From contig CM063283.1 in assembly GCA_032173965.1 (NCBI GenBank), positions 15,790,501 through 15,854,500 of the forward strand: DNA of 64,000 nt, given 5' to 3'. The position numbers and the translations under genes were made by a program. Positions 14,559 through 29,500 of this stretch are shown piece after piece. The DNA comes from Sitta carolinensis. Lineage: Eukaryota; Chordata; Aves; Passeriformes; Sittidae. Each line of letters starts with the position of its first letter. Positions within the stretch are counted from its first letter, which is position 1. The notes beneath the pieces were generated by a model, which saw nothing but the letters and a program-made list of their open reading frames with translations, was not told the DNA's origin and searched no databases.

Positions 14559-17500
14559 AGAAAATTCATATCATAAGAATTCAAAGATTAACTAGGAAAA
14601 AGGTTGATAGCAAGCCTGGTTTACCTTTGTAGATCTTGGCATTATCACACAAGTGAAGAGTGAAGTATGTATCCAAGAGGCGATAACCATTCTTATTAAT
14701 AATGTTACGTGCAGCAATATTACGAAGATGACGAAGTCGGCGCTAAAAATAAGAAAAGAAATTCAAAGAACTTTCTTAGATTGAAATTTAACCCTTTCTC
14801 TTTTTTCAAAGCATTTTAATGATTTCGAAAGCACTGTTGTGAAAAAAAAAAAATCCCACCAAACACTCTATTTTCTCTGTCAGACAGCAAGTGTAAACAG
14901 TCAGGATTCGGCAAAGTCACAGGACAAGCAACAAGCACCTAAAAGTTTGGATTAAGCAACACTTATATTCAAGAGAAGCTATTCTTATTCATGTCCTGTA
15001 TGTAATTTTTATCCCACATGACTATATCACCCCAACTCTTCAAGCAGTTTCAAGCAAATATGTGACACTATCAGCTTCAAATACAGCAGCAGCATCACTC
15101 AGATGCATCATCACACTGGAAACACTTCTCAGTCAAAGCTATTTTCAATAAGCATTAATGGACAAAGAGCTCAAACAAACCACCACCTATTCCAGAGCCA
15201 TAAGGAACTGTCTGAACAAAGCTTCCGTATTTCACAGTAATCCTGGAAACTGCTCTAACAACCTTTAATAAAAGTAAAATACACCCGAAAGACATATCAA
15301 GATTTTCAGAGAAAATTAAGGGCACGGTGAAATTTGATATTTCATCTGTTGTGATGACAGAGTCCTTTTCCCTTTGAATGAATACAGTGGGACGTGTCAC
15401 TAAAATATTTAGTTTAAGTGATTTCATCCAACTCTAACATTATCTTGGTTTACTACAATACTGCACCTCAAATGAAAATCATCAGATCATATCAAATCAA
15501 TGTCTCTCTCCCACCTCTCTCTGCACAACAGCTCTAATACCTGTGGCTAAGGTCTTTGCTTCAAGGCATACCAAACCCTTAACCTTTGACAATTATTTTA
15601 CATTATTAATGTCTTATAAAATTTAACTAGTTAACAAAGCAATTTTGCAAGACTGTCACACTTAAATAATTGCTTAGCTGTTGTTTCTATTGTAACTTCG
15701 AAGACCTATGCTTCAAACAGCCTCCAATGAAAGCAGCACTCAGCAAACTGACACTTCAAATACATGAAGTTCTCACCAAATCCTTCAGTGTCGTATCTTC
15801 CCAATCAATCTCTCAACTCACCAGTGTCTCACCCACTACCATGGGGATGTTGACAAATGGCTCCACATACTTTGTGGATCACCACAATCCATCAACAAAC
15901 CTCAAACAACTGGTTTAGTGCATACTTTTACCTCAGAGTTCATATTACAACATTTTTTCCCAAAAGCATTTTGATTTGTAAGGCTGAATCAACCTCAAAA
16001 ACTGATTGACCAAAAGCACATTTTAGAAGTTTTTGAAACCAAAAGACAATCTTCCTGTTTGCAGCTTGTCTCAAAAGGCTTTTAACAAGAGCTGAAAGGC
16101 CATCATCTGTTTTACAATCATAGTATGACACTTAATATCACTTAACACCACTCTAATAATATATTAGTTTTCCTTCATGGAAAGATATAAGGCATATTAA
16201 ATTTCTGTTCATGTGACAGCCTAAAATCACTGACAGATTCATTCCATTCAAAGCTTATTTATGACTTAGACTAAAACAGAGCCTGAGATAGGATGCCCAG
16301 GTAATTCTAGCACATACATGAATTACAAAATTAAAAACAAAAAATCCCAACAAACAAAAAACATTCTGCGAGATTTCATGGTCTTATCTTCTTAGAAACT
16401 GGTATCAAAAACGTCAACAGAAATATTAAACCTCACTTAAAAGAAGCCACATGGACCTCTAACATTTTTTTCATATCTAACCTTGAAGCTGGGTAGCTTT
16501 GCTGGCCATTTTTATGTGCAACTCAAACACTCCTTAAAAAACGGCTTTGAACATGCATTTTGCTACATATAAAAATGATTCAAGAATTCTGTGTGTCATC
16601 TCTCTTTTATTTAACATCAGTAGCACCAAAATCAATCAAGTACCATGCTCATTCCTTTCATTTTTAATGTCTTTTTTTTTCTTTCCATCCGTCACAAAGA
16701 ACAGCCAACACTGCACCCTAACGAAGAGGGTAACTTTGTCCAGGTCTCTTTAGGATTGCAATCTAATTTGTGGGCCTGCTTTAAGTAGTATGTTTCATTG
16801 ACTAGCTCTCAAGCAAAGTCAAACAAGTTTCTTCCCATTCACAGTACACAATGAGGTCAATGAGATTTGAAAGAAAAAAAAGGAAAAAAAAAAAAAAAGC
16901 TGTTGAGTGTCCTAACCTACACCTGTGCCTCCAAACAAGATGTGAGTCCTTATCTCCATGGTTTAAGACTTCCTTACACCTGTCAGAATCTGGGGGTTAA
17001 ACTCTCACTTCTCCTAGACCTGTTGGAAGAGGATCATTAAACCTGGGGCTATGAGACCACAACACAGTTCAGAACTCAATGTGCAACAGGTAATGAACGG
17101 CAATTTAAATCTCAAGCTTAGCCAGCACTCTCCTCCTATCCATTTAACTTGGCTGATAGGGAACAAATTTCCAAATACATAGACAATTTTCACATTCTTT
17201 AGTGTGACATCATGATGACAGAGAGACTTGAATCCTGATTAAAAAAATCTTTCCATTTGCCTACTATGTTCTCTGATACTATACTTAATTATTCAAATTT
17301 CCTCAGAACTCTAAAGAAGCAACATTCTGAGTTAATTAACCTCTCCTGATCAAAGATAATTAGCTTCAACCAGGAGACTATCAGCTACAAAGACATACCC
17401 AAAGACAACTGAAATAGGCTCTAGAATTCCTCATCAAGGGCTTTGTTTTGTGACAAAGTAAATATTATTTTGAGGGAAGTTTTTAACCCCAGTGTTACCT

Positions 17501-20500
17501 CCTATGCATTTCATATCATTTTGTGCCGGAGACATTGGAATACACAGAACAAAAACCCCACTGTGTTGCAGCTCAGCTAGTACTGGCATCAGCCAAACAC
17601 TGCCAGCCCCCAGCTCTGCATCACCCTTTCTTATTCATTCCACCATAAATAAACACTTGTGCAGCTGCTCAGAGAATCATAACTAGTCACCTCTCCCTTT
17701 TCCTGGGTTAGTTTCACCAGCTCAGTTCCTCAATACGGTTCACCACATGGCTGGACAAGCAGCTAAGCAGACCAAGGATGGGACAGCGTGGCAGCAAGAG
17801 GCCAAAGGCAGAGAACTGCTGGAATGAAACCACCAGCTAGAAGTGTACGTGGAGCAACAGAGCCTGGCACTGCCATGAGCAAAGGGGAAGGCAGTTCACA
17901 ATGAGGTACCAGAGCTTTTCACACTGCAAAAGCAACTGTTTTTAGAGAATAAACCACTATGTTCTGTGTTGAATACAGTAGCTGCAAATAATATATGATT
18001 CTTTCATTTCCTCCCCCTTCTAGGTGAAGTGCTAAAAACGGTCCCTCTTCTTTAGTGACAAGTTTCAGCTACTTTGCTCTTTCTATAAAAGTATCAAGAA
18101 ATCTTCATCATGAAGAAGGATTCCCCCAAGATAAGATACTCTGCAGCCAGAACAGTTATTCCAAAAAGCCCACCTTAAAAATCAAAATACAAGAGCTAAA
18201 AATTAATCCAAGTGCCTTGCATGCCTTATGAGTCACTTAACTTCAAAAAGACCAGCATGAGTGCAAGACGAAAAATGAGTATAGCTAATTTTCATGGCTA
18301 GCTCCTCAAACGGTTTACAGGTTACCAGCAATGTAGGACTGAAGACCTCAGACAGGCATCTACAGCAAGTATCTTAATGAGATATCCTACAGCAAAAAGT
18401 TATTTTTGCCAAACTAATACCATGGAAAAGGCTATTTAACCTTTCCAAGAACCTTTATTTAACCTTTCAATTCAGCACACATAGCCTTAATTGTGGAATA
18501 TCTGGATCAGTGCTTAGCATGATAATACAACAGGTCTAACAGCTCATTCTTGGACATTTGTGACACATGTTACAATTGTCCTAGACCTTAGCAATTCCCA
18601 AGAAAGCCAATGGAGCAGTGAAATTGCAGGCCTGGCTGTCCTTTGCTTTAATTGCAATTCTAAGCTGCATTTGATTAAAAGCAACTGCTATATAGAAACT
18701 ACATGCTGACTCACATGAAAGAAATAAATGCTTCCTTCTATGTTAGAAGGGAGACATTGAAGTCATTGAAGACAAATGACTACAAACCGGAGAAGAGATA
18801 CACTAATTTTCCATTAGAAGAAAGCCTGAGCAGCTTGTATTTTAAAAACACTGCTGCATGTAAAGATATCACAGGTTACATGCAGACAGCTATCCCAAAG
18901 ATACATAGAAAATCTGATCAGGAAAGCTGTAGCAGACATCTGAGGGGCAGAACCTGCCATCAGGTTTGATCCCTCATGTCTGGAGAGGCAGAAAAGCAGC
19001 TTCCCAGAATTCTACAACAGCATCTTAACAGAGCTGCTGTGGAGTGCAGCAAGACCATCCCTACTCAGTGATTACCAGCTTCACTCAAAACTCAGAGAAA
19101 GAGAAGCACTCAGTTTTCATCATTCTGAAGAAATATTTGCAGTTGTGTAATATATCTAGTGTTCCCATTCAATGACTTCTTGGGAACCCCTCCAGATTTA
19201 CCACAGGCCATAAACAAATCAGACTGCTCCAGAATTAAGAATTTTCATCAACCTTGTTAAGACAGCTTTTTCATTAGATGATTCCAGACAGTCTACCAAG
19301 TCTTTTGAGGTCTAAAGGACTCAAACTGTCTGGTCCCTTCATGTTCCTTCAACACTAAGATACCATAATTTTTCACTACTTCTGCATAGAATGCCATCTT
19401 CAGCCTCCTGACACACATTCCCATCCTGCACAATGTGTTTTGTGAAGTCTTATGGTGAGGGTCAAAAAATTGAACCAAGGTAAAGCTGTCAAAACCAAAA
19501 GTTAGTAATGGTAACTAACTGGGTAAGTAAGGGTAACATCTGGTTAAGTTCCTCCAATTCAGCTCCCTACAGCTACATAGATACACCCACCACAAAAGAG
19601 GACAGAGCAAGCAGACTTTAACACTTCACTTTCTTTACGGCTAAAGCTGATCCAGATAATACTCCTCATCTTCCTCCAGTCCTGAGAAACAGAAGTGATA
19701 CAGCTAGTCACTGGTTTTTGTCTAATAATCTGGTATAATTACTAAAAATCACTGCAGAGATGATGCAGCAGGGAGTTAAGAAAAGAGAGTAAGTCAAACG
19801 AGAGAGAAGTGCACTATTAACACAAGGTCTGGACTGTTCACAGAACAGGACTACCTGTAACAGCCTCAAGTATTCATGGAATTTCATAATTATTTGTTCA
19901 AGGTCATATAATGAGTAGCAAAAGCAAACATGGAGAGTTCTGATTCCTCTTCTATCTTAACCACTTCATTATTCCCTTAGAAGAATCTGATGACTCTGAG
20001 AAAAAAAGAATAATGTCAGTATATCCAAGCTGGATGAGAATACATCCAAACACCATTTTCTACTTCTGGTACTCAGCCATCACACTGACTCTAGCTCTGG
20101 CTCCAAGTATCAATTGTGAAGCTCAGGTCACTAATATGGGCAACAGCAAAGCCTATTCAAATCACATGGAGCATATCATATCATGCATGCTGTCTGCAGC
20201 TGAGATGATATAATGGCTCACAGCTGGGAGGTCTGTCTTCTCTTTGTCCCACATCTGCCTTCTCCCAGCAGCAAGGTCTTCCCTCTTTAGCACTGGCCCT
20301 TTTAGCAAAGCTGTTCATGAATTCTACTCTCAGCAGGCCCATGTTAGATAAACCTGCAAAGGTGTCAAGGGAGTATCTGAACTTAAGCAAGGCAGGCAGT
20401 TTGGTTTCTTCCAGCAAGAACCATCCAAGATATCATCAAACAGCCCCCTCTGTGAATGGAGGGTTTTGCTGAAAACTTCCAGATGTTACTAAGTGACAGT

Positions 20501-23500
20501 GGGCCTACGGCACCTATAGCCATAAGCAAGTTTCAGAAATTCTATCAGGCAGATTTTTTAAGGACTTTATAAATAGGAATACATTTTCCAGAATGAAGCT
20601 TAATTCAATTGCCCAGAAAGAAAGTCTTATACATCTGTGACTGAATACAAAAAAGGCTGCCCCACCCACCCATTCCTGATGACTTTCCATACAATCCATT
20701 TAACCAGAAACTTACTTCTGCCTCAAATGTAAATACAAGGGTAAAACCAGCATTAAGAAGGCTTGAAAATCATCTTGTACAAGCAAAGTAGAAGTTCACA
20801 TAAATTACTTAGTCTGAATACACCAAAATTAAAACACCACTCAGGGCTCTCTCAGAGTCCCGATGAGCTGAAAGGCAGATATTGTACTTCCAGAACAAAG
20901 AACTTTCAACACCAGCTAAAATTTCAGCACCAGGTCTTCTTCCTTAGCCTTTAATGGAGTACCCTACTTATCAAACAGTTTTTAATCAAGACACACCAAA
21001 ACAGTCTTCATCTCTGTGCACCATCTCTGTTTTCAGACTGGTACCCTCCTCACAATTCTGTCAAGGAAGTAAATTCCCTGAATTCTTTTCAGATCAGCAT
21101 CATCTAGCTTTCACATGAATTTCACAGCACCTTGCTTTATGACCCACAGAAGCTCTGCAAGAATTTAAGCAAAATCCTTCCAACTATTTTAGCATTAAAG
21201 CAGGAGGCAAAGATTAGTTAGCAACACAAATGTTACTACAGCAAATCCAGTGTTTTTGAACTGAACAGACTTGAGCTACAATGTCAGCTATTTAGATGTC
21301 TGGATATTTGTCAGAATTAAGTCGTATTAAAACAGAGGGCCCTGTGGGCTTTGTAGGTCATAGCAGACAGGTTGAGGTCTTTTTCTTAAAAAGCATAAAA
21401 CCTCCACCCTGGAAAAAAAAAAAGTTACCAAGATATGATCTACATTTAGCCAACATGAGCATTATTTATTATTTCAGTACTGCTGTACACCTCCATATTG
21501 CACCTTCCAACTTCCTCAGATTTTCACTATTTGTATTCATCTCCCCATGCCAGTTTGAATATTAAGAACCAATCACATGATCCAATCTCTTGGAAGTCAA
21601 ATGATAGACAAGAATTCATACTTAATTTTATATAAGTTTTCAAGCTGCCTCATTTTCCAATTTAATACTTTTTTTTTTAAGTGAAGCATATCTCACAGAA
21701 AGCTTGGTGTTGTGGTGTGATCATCCCTCCTTTCCCCACCCCTGGAATTCCAGAAGGGTGTCGGTGATTGGCAGGTTCAAAAAGATGCTCTCTATCCGTG
21801 AAGAGACATTGGCCATCCAGGTGTCCTTTGTCCCTTAAGACCTCCTCACCTGTGCCTGGTTGGTGGGCTTCCTGTCCCCTCCCCTCTGGTTAAAAGGACG
21901 AGCAACCACGCGGTCGAGAGTTCAGTTAGTGTTGTTAGGAAGTTCAGAGGCCTGCCAGCTAGAATAAATGTTCTGAACTGAACCCTCCATGTGAACCGAC
22001 TCCTTTCCTTCACCATCGCCTTAAAGCTTCTCCTGCAGAGGAAAACCTGGAGTGAGCATCCACAAGGAAGCCCATCCTGCCACTCCCTGAGCCCCGGTGT
22101 GTCTCTACAGTCCTAGCTACATCACCAGCTAGCCAAATGTAGCTCTGGAGTGAAACACCACAGCAGCCGCTGTTTGGCTCAGCAGCAAGGTCCAGACAGA
22201 CAAGCCGGGAAACATCCTGACAGCAATACTGGACACTCCAATAGCTTGGTCAACTCTGATGCAAAACAAAAAGCTCTTAATATCCAGGAAATGTACATGG
22301 GAAGTTTTAGGCACTACTCAGATTTATGGTTACTTAAAAACACAGAAAGGGCAAGAAAATGTTTGTACTCCAATTTACACACTTGCTAGGAAGATTCATG
22401 AGGTTCGCAATTTAACAGTTTTCCACAGTTCAGAGTCAAGAGACTCTGTTACTGTGACATAGATAGAAACACACAGTAACACACACAACAGGTGTTCCAG
22501 TAAAGAAGAAGAAAGGAAAGAAGTCTCTAGTTTATTGTTGACCTCGTATATAAAGATTCTGGACAGTGATCAGAGATTGGACAGAGAAGTTACCACCTCT
22601 CCATCTCCACTGGTCACTTGAGAAGTCCATCAGGTGATATCTTTTACAAAGGAATGCAAACATGATTCTTGTTTATCTTACAAGTCATGAAAACTAACTC
22701 CACTATACTAAAACAAATCAAAATATTTATTTTCAAAGACAACAAGACTCCAATAGGCATTCTGATCTACTTCTGATGCAAAGCAGAAGCATTTGATATA
22801 CAATTTTGTGGGACACACCACAAGGAATTTTTAGGAATTCTATTTTAATGTCTTTCAGAACACACTTGAAGACAGCAAGGGCCTCAAAGCTACACAGCCA
22901 CAATTAGTTCATATACAGCCAATTGGTTCAATGAATCACTTGTGGTTCTCCTTATAACTGCACTTCCTTCATATCTTCATTTCCTCAGGTCAAGTGACCA
23001 ACAGTGATCCAGGAATTCCTTTCCGTTTTTAAAATTTAGCTACTTTCTTGCAAGTGCCTTTAAAAAACTAATTCTACTAGGAACCAGAACTGAGGACAAC
23101 ACCAGTTCGAAGATGCACTCTAGGAACACAACTGCACCTTTTTTACTGTGAAAGTGCAACATGCTCACATACATCACATACCTCACATTCCCAAAGATCT
23201 TATGCAAGGAACCAGATACACAGAATCTGTGCAGTGATTTACCCAGACTAAATGACCACAAGAAAAGTCAAAGCTATTTCATCAGCACGGGCTCAAAGTT
23301 TTCCAAGATGCACAGTTGTGAATTTTAGTTTACAGTTCCTTAAATCAAAGTGCCTCCTTTCCTTTACACTTCTGGGCAGCTGAAAGGCTTTTGAAAGTTT
23401 CCCTTAATAAGGAAAACAGCTATGAAGTTATGTTCACATGAACACATTAAGGGACAATACAGGTTTCTAATCATCAGTACCCCACACCATGGCTACTTCT

Positions 23501-26500
23501 GCTTCTGTACTGTACTGAGAGCTTCACCAGGAACAGTCAACAAATGGAAGATGTTCAAAAGACATCAAGTCTGCCCTAATTCACACAAGGAGAAAGTGAA
23601 ACAGGAAGAATAAGGAATATCTCAATATTTGACATGGCCCATGCAGAAGTGTAATTATTTTCCATTTGAATGTATAACAGCCCTTTGCAAGGTCAGTATG
23701 GAGTTAAAGAATGCAACATCTGGAGTCAATGTTAGATCTAAATATGTTAGTCTATCGCATGATCTGCTCCTGTAATACTAACTAAAGCAAGAGCAGCATC
23801 AGAAAATAATTAAAACAAACAGCTATACTATAACTGAAAAAAACTTAAAAGACTATGTATTACTCATGAAAGACAGCTGTGTTCTCTAGTCGATCCTCCT
23901 CTGTACCCACTCAACTAAGTAACTGCATTTACACTGAGAAGCAACTCGGAACTCAACTTTTACCCCCACAAAATGATGTAAACAGCCAGTAACTGTTCAG
24001 CTGGCACAAGAATTCTTTTTGTACCCCTTAATCACATGTAGAAAATCTACACCACTTACTTTAGAGTCCAAAGTGAATGAAAGAACTAAGACTAAAACTG
24101 ACATAAGCTCGTGATGTTCACATGACTCACTAATCTGCGTTTTTATCCCTTTTTTCCACATCCAGAATTTGTGCTAATTCCTGCAGAAAGACTATTTAAA
24201 ACATATTATATGGGCAGGTACAGAAGACACATTCAGTCTTGGGACACAGAGTATCTGGTTAGGTGTGGCAAAATAAGATTCAATACACAGATTTAACTTC
24301 ATGTTAGCAGGAAGTGTTCAAAAGCCAAATCATGAGCCTATGCCAGGTCTTGGGCAAATGAAGTTCTTTCTGTGTATTGTTTCAACAGCTGTGTTTGGTT
24401 ATGGTCACTATAATATCAAGAGCGACAGATCGAGTGAGCTGGCAAACACCACAGTTCCAAAGAGTAAGAACTGTCAGCACATCCTAAAAAAATTTCTCTA
24501 AACTATGGTTAAGGAAATCTTACAAATGTTGCCCAATGGCCAAACAAAGCTCTTCTTCCTAGGCATTTACATCAGATGAAAATAATAGGAAACTAGACAT
24601 CTTTAACCAAAACCTTTTAGAAGAAGTAGTTAGAAATAACATCTTTCCTTATGGATGTTTTTCTCTGGGTTTCAAGATGATAGACTGAAACTGTAGCTGC
24701 TTCTTTTACACAGCATGGAGACTAACCCACCAGATAGAAAAGAGAACATCAGGGTGCAAGTCCCACCTCATTAATAAGACACTGCAGCAGTGGAGAGAAG
24801 TCCCTTAAGCCTCTTAACATGACCTTGGGGAAGGGAGCATTAGTCTACATTAGCTGTGGGAATAACTTGGGAATATCAAGATGATACTCAGAAGGAAGCA
24901 TCCAAAAAGTTAACAGGGCCTTACAGAACCAAGGGCACCAACAAAATCAAAGCAATGGCAATTCTGACCTTAAAGAAACACTTAAGGACATTCTAGGTTG
25001 CACAAGGAAACAGCATACTATAATTAATAACGTGAAGCATATTAATGCTTATGTTGTTGCTGGATGAATAAACCAAGGACAAATAAGTCAGTTTCCATTC
25101 ATAAATGAGACTTCAGTCTTTAGCTAGCAAGTTGCTCAATTAAGAGCATTCCATAACCCACCACAAACATCCCAAATAAAGCATGAGAATGATTTATTAC
25201 AGCTTTTGGACATAACAGTCTCTCTAACTTATCAACAGATCATTTGGTCTGCAAAACATACCTGCATCCCTTATGGAATACAGGCAGTACAATGCAGATA
25301 GCAAAATTCCAGCCCCAGGGTAACAGACTGCCTTTTGTGCTAAAATTACAATTTTCCAGTAACTTTAACAACTACTCCTCCTAACTTGTCTCTAACAAAC
25401 ACTAAACATTGATACAGCTGGGTATGGACACAACAGAGTAAGATCAGCAGGTCACAACTCACACTGTAGTGTTCCACTGGAGAAGCACTTCCCTCCCACT
25501 CAGCATTTAAAGACAGTGTGTGTCTAAGAGAAGTGAAAGTGATATTCCAATACAAAACTTTCCATCCACTACTCTGAATTCCCCCCTTCCCCCATATTTT
25601 ATAGGAAAGAGGAAGTAAAATATTTAAGAATTAGTCTTTTTTTTTCATACAACTCAGGAGAATATATAACAGGAGTAATATAAAATAATTGTTTAAAAGG
25701 ATACTATTTTCTCACTGTTTAGTTGACACTCATTCATGTGCAGCCCTGGGCCCATACAGTAACCTTCTTCACTTCTCCTACACATGACCCCTCAAACACA
25801 TTTGCCATCACACTTTGAATCATTCTTTTCTGCCATGTTGCCCAAAATGTTGTGTGTGAGTGATACACACCTTTAAAGAAAGAATCTGGAATTGAACCTG
25901 TCAGGGGATGCAAAAGAAGGGCTCCTCCGCATATGCTACCCAGAAAGTCAAAGAAGGTATTACTTCCTGATAAATAATGCTGGAAAACTGGTAACAACTG
26001 ATGAGAAGGCTGAGGTACTCAACAACTTTTTTTGCCTCAGTCTTCAACAACAACTTCTCTTCCTGCACCTCTTGAATGGATGGATGGACAACAGAATGGG
26101 GACTGAAGGAACAAAGCCCCTCACACCATAAGATCGGTTTCATGACCACCTGAGGAACTTGAATGTGCACAAGTCTATGGGACCTGACGAGATGTCACAG
26201 AGTCTTGAGGAACTGGCTGATTTAGTTGCCAAGCCACTCTCCATAATATTGGAAAAATTGTGGCACTCAGGTGAAGTCACAGGTGATTGGAAAAGGGGAA
26301 GCATTGTGCCCATCTTTAATAACACCAGAAAGGAGGACCCTAGGAGCTACCACCCTGTCAGCCTCACATCTGTGCCTGGGAAGATCACAGAATAGATCCT
26401 CTGAGAAGCTGCACTAAGGCACATGGAAGACAGGTGATTCAACAGCCAGCATGGTTTCACCAAAGTAAAGTCCTGCCTGACCAACCCAAAATGGCCTTCT

Positions 26501-29500
26501 ATGATGGGGAGACTACATCAGTGGACAAGGGAAGAGTTACAGATGTAATTTATCTGGACTTCTGTAAAGCCCCTACAACATCCTTCTCTCCAAATCGGAG
26601 AGAAGGATTTGATGACTGGACACTTAGATGGATAAGGAATTGGTTGGACGCTCAAATCCCAAGGGTAGAGATGCTCTCAGAGTTAAGCTAGTATGGAAGC
26701 CAAAGGAGTCATGTACGCTGAGCACTGCTCTTGGACAGTCAAAATTGCATAAAACTCCAACTGGACCTTTAGGAATCCCAGCCTTAATGTTAATGGAGGC
26801 TAGAGAGTGTCTTTGAGAAGTTTCACTACCTGGTTGCTGTGTTTTGCTCTACCCTAAAGATACACTTCTGACACCTATAGCTGAAACCTCATTGCTGCTT
26901 CTCTCCACAAAACTTTCACTATCTGTCAAGAGATGTTTGTGAACTGAAAGACAGAAAATACTGGGTCACCTGGTCTAACACTATTCACAGCTGTGCACAA
27001 AGGCAGAATTTACCCTCTCCCTCCTTACCACCACAGCCATATTCAGCACTCATCTCCCTCCCTCACATATACCTTCCCAGACACTGTTTCTGGAGTCCAT
27101 GACTATGTGCTTTCCGGTCACTAGACAACCACACATGAAATCTGTTTTGGCCAGCAATTAGCACAGTAGCATTCAACAGATCATTTGACTGTGGCATGAC
27201 TGCCTCTCTATATCCAGGCTTCATTTTCTGTCCAATCCCTTCCATTGAGGATATATAAGAGTCTGAAAGGTTAGGGTCCCCAACCCCTCCATTGCTTTGA
27301 ACTGCTTATAATGACAGGATTGAAGTTTGTTTTGAGCATTCAGAAATCCTTAAGTTATCATGACACTCCCAGTTTTCCTGCGTCAAGCAACTGGGAAGAG
27401 ATATTACGAAAGTATCTCTGCTCCTACAGTGCAATTATTTCACATTTTCCGTTCTGCTGTATTCACTCTTACAGCAAAAGAGAGCAACATCCTGACACAA
27501 TTACTAAGGGATTCAAATGGGAATTTTATGCTTAATCAGATGCATTTCTTTACAGCCATGTCCTCTATTTCTCTTTCTTAAAATACAGAACACAGCAGTA
27601 AAAGGCATTCTCTGTCCCGGTCATCCCGACATGCAAACAAGTTAAAGAGGAGGTCAGTCAATTTTGATGTAAGTCTGATCACAGTAACAAAAGGTTTTGG
27701 ACTTTTCACTCCTGCAAAAATGTCAGTAGCAGGAACGTTGTTTTATAATCAATGTGAATGTTACTAGAAGAATTAAAGCTAGACTAAACCCAAATAACAC
27801 GATCAGTACTTCTGCCCCTAAAAAGTCACTTCAGTCATTAGAAGCACTCACTTGAATTCACAGTTGAGAATTTGTCTTTAGAGAGATTTATAGCCATGAC
27901 TCAGACCATCCTGCTCTCAATCCTTATAGTCAAAATAATGTAGTACTGGGTGTTTTATAGAAAGCTGCCTACTGAAACAAACCACCAAGTGATTTCTGTG
28001 CTGGCACATAGCAAACAACTACCTTGCCTTACGTAGCACCACATAGCTTGGATCAGCCAGACTATAACATTATAGAGGTGGTACAATATACCAGGAATTA
28101 CTTTTTTTTTTTTTTTTCCATAATTCTGCAGTAAAATAGCTCCAGTGTGCTAAACCCCTTCAAGTTATCTTGCACTTCAGTAACAGACTTTTGAGCTCAG
28201 ATGATACAGAGAAAAAGGGTGATTTGCTATCAGTGTGTTCAGCTGAGCTGCTCAACTTGATTCCAAGTACAGACACAGTACATAGATCCTTCAGCACATG
28301 GTCCTTGTGTTAGCAGAGTGCATAAGAAGAACAATACCTCAGTCTCTGTCACAGCCTTACACTTGCTACAATTAACATACAAGCATCCTCGATAAATATT
28401 TACTCAACTGGAACATCCTATAATTGATGACTCAATTTCTGCTACTAGGAACTCCTATAAAAGCTTCTGCTCCTAGAAGAAAAAGCCTGTGTTTTTAGTC
28501 TCACTTTCACAAAGTCAAATGACAAATATCTCAGGCTTCTCCCTGCAGCATTCACTTGGTACTTGCACAAGCCTGAGAAAGAATAAAACAAAAAATTCAG
28601 CAAGGAGAAGGCCATACTTGATCTCGTGGACAATCCCCTGTTTCCTGTTCATACAGAGCAGCGTTCATGTTTATGTTTATTAACATAAGGCAGAGCCACA
28701 TTTCAGAATAAGTACTTGCTCGCAAATTAGGGTTGGGTGGCAAACAGCCACCTCCATTCCCTGCCTTTGCCCCTAAGTGGATGTCTCCTAGAACATGTTT
28801 AACAAAAGAGCAGTTATAGATCGACTTCAAGTTAACATCTGTTGATTTTTTCTCTAGCTACTCTTTATATTCCCATACTGGGTAACATGTAGCTCAAGTA
28901 ACACAGACCGTGCAACTACCTCGTAATAACATCGACTGCACCGAGTCAACGAGCAAAAACAACACTCACATCTTACAGTATTTCTAAAGAAAAGAAAAAT
29001 TTTGCTAATTACTCCCACCTTCACCACTCCTGCTCCAGCTCCTGTACAATCAAATTCACCACATGCAAGAGGGGAAAGGGCACAGAGTCGGTTTGAGAGG
29101 GATTGCTAAATGCTCAGGCAGAACCTAGTCTTCCTTGCTAAAAACGAATGCTCTCCAAAATTAAAACGTATGATAAATGCCCAGTAATCCAAGAGCCAAC
29201 TATCAGCAAATAGGAAAAACAGTCAGGTGAAGGAAGGATGAAATGGGGAGAGAACATTTCACCGCTTTTCAGAATACACCTTATGTTATAGCCACACTCT
29301 CTCCCCCCCCCACCAAGAGAAGGAAGAGAGGACACCCCAGCTGCTCCGGCCTTACGAGGTGCTCAAGTTTAACACCGATTTTCAGGGCGTTATTCCTGCT
29401 GCAACTCCCACCTTTAGTCTACTCCAGATCTTCTGCAGGCACAGAAGTAGTTTCCTGGGAAAGGAAACACCACCTGACTCCCCGGGAGAGAGGCACAGAC

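Noticed and set aside
21701..22250. AGCTTGGT on both sides of the LTR-like island, as an 8-bp target duplication
   Set aside because: The enclosed ends are not TG...CA and show no inverted repeats. The right copy lies well beyond the LTR-like text. Probably coincidence.
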